25,484 nt of DNA from Micavibrio aeruginosavorus (lineage in GTDB: Bacteria > Pseudomonadota > Alphaproteobacteria > Micavibrionales > Micavibrionaceae), in assembly GCA_003241475.1 (NCBI GenBank), contig QFQB01000023.1:1-25484 (forward strand). Reading direction: 5' to 3'. The notes beneath the pieces were generated by a model that did not search any database, was not told the origin of the DNA, and worked only from the letters and a program-made list of their open reading frames with translations. Positions 23,582-25,484 of this stretch are shown in pieces; position 1 is the stretch's first letter, and each line of letters begins with the position of its first letter. The position numbers and the translations under genes are program-made.

Positions 23582-24210
23582 CTCGGCGTTCCGGCAACGG
23601 CGCTTTGATCCGTCAGCAATACAAGCGCGCGCGCTTTGAGGGTGTCTTGCGTCTCGGTGAGGATTTCTTCCATGCGCTCGACTTTGCGGAGCATGCGGGA
23701 TTTATCCTGCCCGATTTTTTCAACCTGACGGTCAAGGCGGGCTTGTTGGGAAATAGTTTCATCAAGGCGCGAGGTGATGCCGATGCGGAATTCCTCGTTG
23801 TCCTTGATGCGTTGATCGAGAAGGCTTTGCCCAGCTGCGGCCTGCACCAGCTTGTTCTCGGTTTCCTTGAGAGCGCGTTCGAAACGGGCTTGGCGCTGCG
23901 ATATCTCGTTTTCAACCGTGTCGCGGTTCTTGAATTTATTTTCGAGCGCGAGATAGGCTTTTTCGCTTTTGTCGGCTTTGTCCTCAAGCTCATGCAGGGA
24001 TTTGCGGTATTCGCGCAACTCGGCAAGCAACTCATACCGCTCGGCTTCGGAGCGCTTAAGCTTGTCGCTGATCTGCGCCAGTGTGCGGATGATTTCCATC
24101 GCGCGGGTGCTACCCTGCGGCGCGGGCGGTGGATTGGTTCCGGGCATGCCATATTCATTCTCCGGCGGCCGGACGACGTGAACCCGATCTGGTGTGCGCC
24201 CCTGTTTCAT
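23527..24210 (-). CDS. Cytoplasmic coiled-coil protein, overlapping the Sel1 gene (possibly its N-terminal half)
   Basis: A 227-aa protein; the ATG at 24210 has GGGGA 7 nt upstream and is preferred to the TTG two codons before it. A Pro-rich N-terminus (PPENEYGMPGTNPPPAPQG) is followed from about residue 35 to 200 by a nearly continuous charged coiled coil. After LVLLTDQSAVAGTP the product changes to a short Cys/Arg/Trp-rich tail (RCRGGVNRCACKPWAWAR), which looks like out-of-frame reading of the start of the Sel1 gene. No enzyme motif is present. I do not recognise a named family. The most economical explanation is a frameshift, natural or from sequencing, between about 23581 and 23640 separating it from the Sel1 protein; two overlapping genes is the alternative. 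Confidence 0.78.
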   Translation of the reverse strand: MKQGRTPDRVHVVRPPENEYGMPGTNPPPAPQGSTRAMEIIRTLAQISDKLKRSEAERYELLAELREYRKSLHELEDKADKSEKAYLALENKFKNRDTVENEISQRQARFERALKETENKLVQAAAGQSLLDQRIKDNEEFRIGITSRLDETISQQARLDRQVEKIGQDKSRMLRKVERMEEILTETQDTLKARALVLLTDQSAVAGTPRCRGGVNRCACKPWAWAR

Positions 24211-24342
24211 ACGCAAATCCCCTTACATAGTGTGTGAATGTGTAAAATATAGCGATTTTGTATAATCAAACCAAGGAAATTATGGAACATTTCCACAGGG
24301 GACGGCGCACGAAAGCCCGCAGATTTCCGCCGAAAATTGGCC

Positions 24343-24370
24343 CTTGCATCGGCGGGAATTCTCCTATAGT
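24343..24370 (+). promoter_or_regulatory. Likely promoter of tRNA-Gln
   Basis: CTTGCA (24343-24348) and TATAGT (24365-24370) are separated by 16 nt and lie 33 nt before the tRNA. The CTTG-type -35 is common in alphaproteobacterial housekeeping promoters. A GC-rich stretch (CGGCGGG) lies between the elements. Confidence 0.5.
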
Positions 24371-24403
24371 TTGCGCATCCATTCAGGCCTTTTCGGCCTT
24401 TAT

Positions 24404-24478
24404 TGGGGCGTAGCCAAGCGGTAAGGCAGCGGTTTTTGGTACCGCCATTCGGAGGTTCGATCCCTCCCGCCCCAGCCA
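24404..24478 (+). tRNA. tRNA-Gln (anticodon TTG)
   Basis: A complete cloverleaf can be folded by hand: acceptor TGGGGCG pairs with CGCCCCA (24468-24474); the anticodon stem GCGGT/ACCGC encloses the loop TTTTGGT with anticodon TTG (decodes CAA); the T-arm is GGAGG-TTCGATC-CCTCC. The discriminator is G, and CCA is encoded at 24476-24478. Length is 75 nt. It stands alone, with its own promoter upstream; the AT-richer DNA beyond it may be an accessory segment, since tRNA 3' ends are common integration sites. Confidence 0.95.
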
Positions 24479-24647
24479 TCTACATTCATATCCGCCATAC
24501 TCAGAGAGAAACACCCGTGTGAGGCCCGCAATCCGCGGCCTTTCCGCGCGATGCCCTTTTCGCCACACTACTGAAAACCGGGGATTCTAGCCTGGAACGC
24601 CCCGTTCTCTCAGTTGCGAAATTTTCTGTGTGGCGGCTTTAGGGCCG

Positions 24648-24923
24648 TTAAGCTACCGGAGTTAGGACAACAGGATATTTCTTGAGCAATTCCTCATCAC
24701 TGTATCTTCTCGCATCTCCCGAATAATGGGTTTCATGCACTTCGGGTTCACCATAGCCCAGATTGGCGGCAATACGACAAGCCTCTGGTAGAGAAGGATA
24801 TTTTGTGCGAGGCGTTCCCGTTAATCCTGAAATTCGCCCTAAAACAGCCTTCCGGAGCTGGATTTTCCCTGAAAGATCGCTGTTAAACAGGGAAATGGGG
24901 AGGAGTCGAACCTCCCTGGTCAT
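24648..24923 (-). CDS. Uncertain small ORF (91 aa)
   Basis: An open frame of 91 codons encoding a product without recognised domain; the C-terminal part (GYGEPEVHETHYSGD, then RRYSDEELLKKYPVVLTPVA) looks protein-like, with a plausible amphipathic helix. Its first codons (MTREVRLLP) coincide with a tRNA T-arm-like hairpin, as in many false ORFs near tRNA genes, and no ribosome binding site is evident. It could be a real accessory gene whose true start is downstream, a decayed gene, or chance. Confidence 0.3.
   Translation of the reverse strand: MTREVRLLPISLFNSDLSGKIQLRKAVLGRISGLTGTPRTKYPSLPEACRIAANLGYGEPEVHETHYSGDARRYSDEELLKKYPVVLTPVA
24864..24895. repeat. 8-bp perfect inverted repeat near tRNA-like remnant
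   Basis: TTTCCCTG (24864-24871) and CAGGGAAA (24888-24895) flank a 16-nt AT-rich spacer. Neither side has a T-run that would mark a terminator. It lies directly beside the T-arm-like hairpin and could be a recombinase or regulator site, or a coincidence. Confidence 0.3.
24899..24915 (-). other. tRNA T-arm-like hairpin, possible tRNA remnant
   Basis: On the minus strand GGAGG-TTCGACT-CCTCC forms a perfect five-base T-arm with the conserved TTCGA loop. Upstream on that strand a GAAAT sequence about 71 nt before ATTTC could act as a partial acceptor stem, but no D-arm forms and the anticodon loop lacks U33, so this is not a working tRNA. It shares the ten bases GGAGGTTCGA with the tRNA-Gln T-arm, in opposite orientation. 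Confidence 0.4.
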
Positions 24924-24993
24924 ATTTCTGCTATATCAAGCACCAAAAATTATTGAGATTTCGCCCAGTATGTAGGAATATATTCCACATAAG

Positions 24994-25021
24994 CGCCCGG
25001 ACTCCGTCCGCGGCGTTTTTT
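24994..25021 (+). terminator. Rho-independent terminator-like hairpin
   Basis: CGCC-CGGAC, loop TCC, GTCCG-C-GGCG forms a nine-pair GC-rich stem with one bulged C, followed by six T. It ends 25 nt before the methyltransferase-like ATG and would stop plus-strand transcription from the tRNA side, insulating the next gene. Confidence 0.65.
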
Positions 25022-25046
25022 CATTTTCAGTTGAAAGAAACTCGTC

Positions 25047-25484
25047 ATGAACAACACACATTCTTCTCTCACCGAAGGTGAGATACATAGACTTATGGCC
25101 TCACAGGCATATCGCCAATCCAATCACCCAGATCATACAAAGACACATGATGTTGTCCGAAAATGGTTTGTAAATCGTTATCCTAATTTTGATCAGTATA
25201 ATATTAAAAGCGATTCATCCTCAGGATCACCATGGAAAAATCTGGGAAATGTCCTGCTTGTGGGTGAAGGCAATTTAAGTTTTGCAAAAAGCCTTTTGGC
25301 TGACCGCTCATCTGAAATTACCGGGATGGTTGCCACTACTTATGAAACCGAAAGATCACTTGCGGATGAAGGTAAAATCAATGCAAATCTTTTGAGGCGT
25401 AATGGCGCTGTTGTAATACACAATATTGACGCAACGCATCTGGAGAAGGAGTTTGGATCGCAGAAATTCGATACGATTATTTTC
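25047..25484 (+). CDS. BMT5-like (DUF2431) putative rRNA methyltransferase, partial (3' end outside window)
   Basis: From the ATG at 25047 the frame is open to the last base (146 codons). Residues about 68-146 read NVLLVGEGNLSFAKSLLAD, then GMVATTYETERSL, NANLLRRNGAVVIHNIDAT and KFDTIIF. This matches the start of the BMT5-like/DUF2431 domain: the LLVGEGxxSF SAM-binding loop, an (A)TS/TYE strand, a VxxxxDAT strand and the FDxIxF strand. The founding member, yeast Bmt5, methylates N3 of a uridine in 25S rRNA. The catalytic end lies outside the window, so activity cannot be judged. The N-terminal part has a separate motif (IHRLMASQAYRQSNHPDHTK, then VRKWFVNRYP) similar to short HPDH-type segments seen in phage and exported bacterial proteins. 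The DNA is clearly AT-richer than the left-hand genes, suggesting transfer. A terminator precedes it; no strong ribosome binding site is seen. Confidence 0.75.
   Translation, partial: MNNTHSSLTEGEIHRLMASQAYRQSNHPDHTKTHDVVRKWFVNRYPNFDQYNIKSDSSSGSPWKNLGNVLLVGEGNLSFAKSLLADRSSEITGMVATTYETERSLADEGKINANLLRRNGAVVIHNIDATHLEKEFGSQKFDTIIF

Noticed and set aside
22610..24237. Plus-strand ORFs opposite the Sel1 and coiled-coil genes (up to 210 aa)
   Set aside because: Shadow frames; the minus strand shows Sel1 repeats and heptad patterns with a proper ribosome binding site at 24210.
24385..24399. AGGCC-TTTTC-GGCCT hairpin just before the tRNA
   Set aside because: Only five pairs, inside the tRNA leader between its promoter and the mature 5' end; too weak to call a terminator.
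24207..24568. Two minus-strand ORFs across the tRNA (products with GIEPPNGGTKNRCLTAWL and NLRMAVPKTAALPLGYAP)
   Set aside because: They are translations of the antisense of tRNA-Gln, a familiar type of false protein annotation; no ribosome binding site and no other support.
24890..24970. Functional second tRNA on the minus strand
   Set aside because: A T-arm and a partial acceptor stem can be drawn, but there is no D-arm, no U33 and two acceptor mismatches; listed only as a remnant.

Overview
The window looks like chromosomal DNA of a Gram-negative bacterium, most likely an alphaproteobacterium with moderate GC content. The clues are a Zur-type regulator, an Uup-type ABC-F protein, a PodJ-like coiled-coil/TM/Sel1 arrangement, and a tRNA promoter with a CTTG-type -35. 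A Micavibrio/Rhodospirillales-like host is only a guess. No insertion sequence, rRNA or CRISPR array is visible.

Left edge (1-1916): the 5' part of a mannose-1-phosphate guanylyltransferase gene (minus strand, running off the window), a 348-nt AT-rich intergenic region with a perfect 14-bp palindrome, and a zur-like gene (plus strand) whose end overlaps the next operon by 4 nt.

Core (1913-16073): the main feature is a tightly packed six-gene minus-strand operon. Read in transcription order it encodes: a 999-aa acidic repeat protein with only two Lys, two Arg and no Cys (candidate type I secretion cargo); an ABC half-transporter with a degenerate nucleotide-binding domain (569 aa); a second ABC half-transporter with an N-terminal C39-like domain and an intact Walker A/B but altered signature and H-loop (736 aa); an HlyD-type adaptor (438 aa); a receiver domain fused to an RsbW-like ATPase (322 aa); and a membrane hybrid histidine kinase with PAS, HisKA, HATPase, two receivers and HPt (1127 aa). 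All junctions are overlaps of 1-4 nt or a 4-nt gap. A TolC-family outer-membrane gene is divergent from the operon, and a perfect 16-bp palindrome lies in the shared 241-nt region. Together these make a complete candidate type I secretion system with a dedicated cargo, a probably heterodimeric ABC exporter and its own phosphorelay. I regard this as the most likely undescribed system here.

Middle right (16113-22313): an Uup-type ABC-F ATPase, then a two-gene RND efflux operon (periplasmic adaptor and HAE1-type pump). A 10-bp inverted repeat at its end is a likely terminator shared with the convergent genes.

Right (22349-25484): a Sel1-repeat membrane protein and an upstream coiled-coil protein overlap by 55 nt in different frames; they may be one PodJ-like gene broken by a frameshift. 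Then come tRNA-Gln(TTG) with its promoter, a small uncertain ORF that begins on a tRNA T-arm-like hairpin, a terminator, and the start of an AT-richer gene encoding a BMT5-like (DUF2431) putative rRNA methyltransferase, a family best known from eukaryotes. The stretch after the tRNA looks like accessory DNA.
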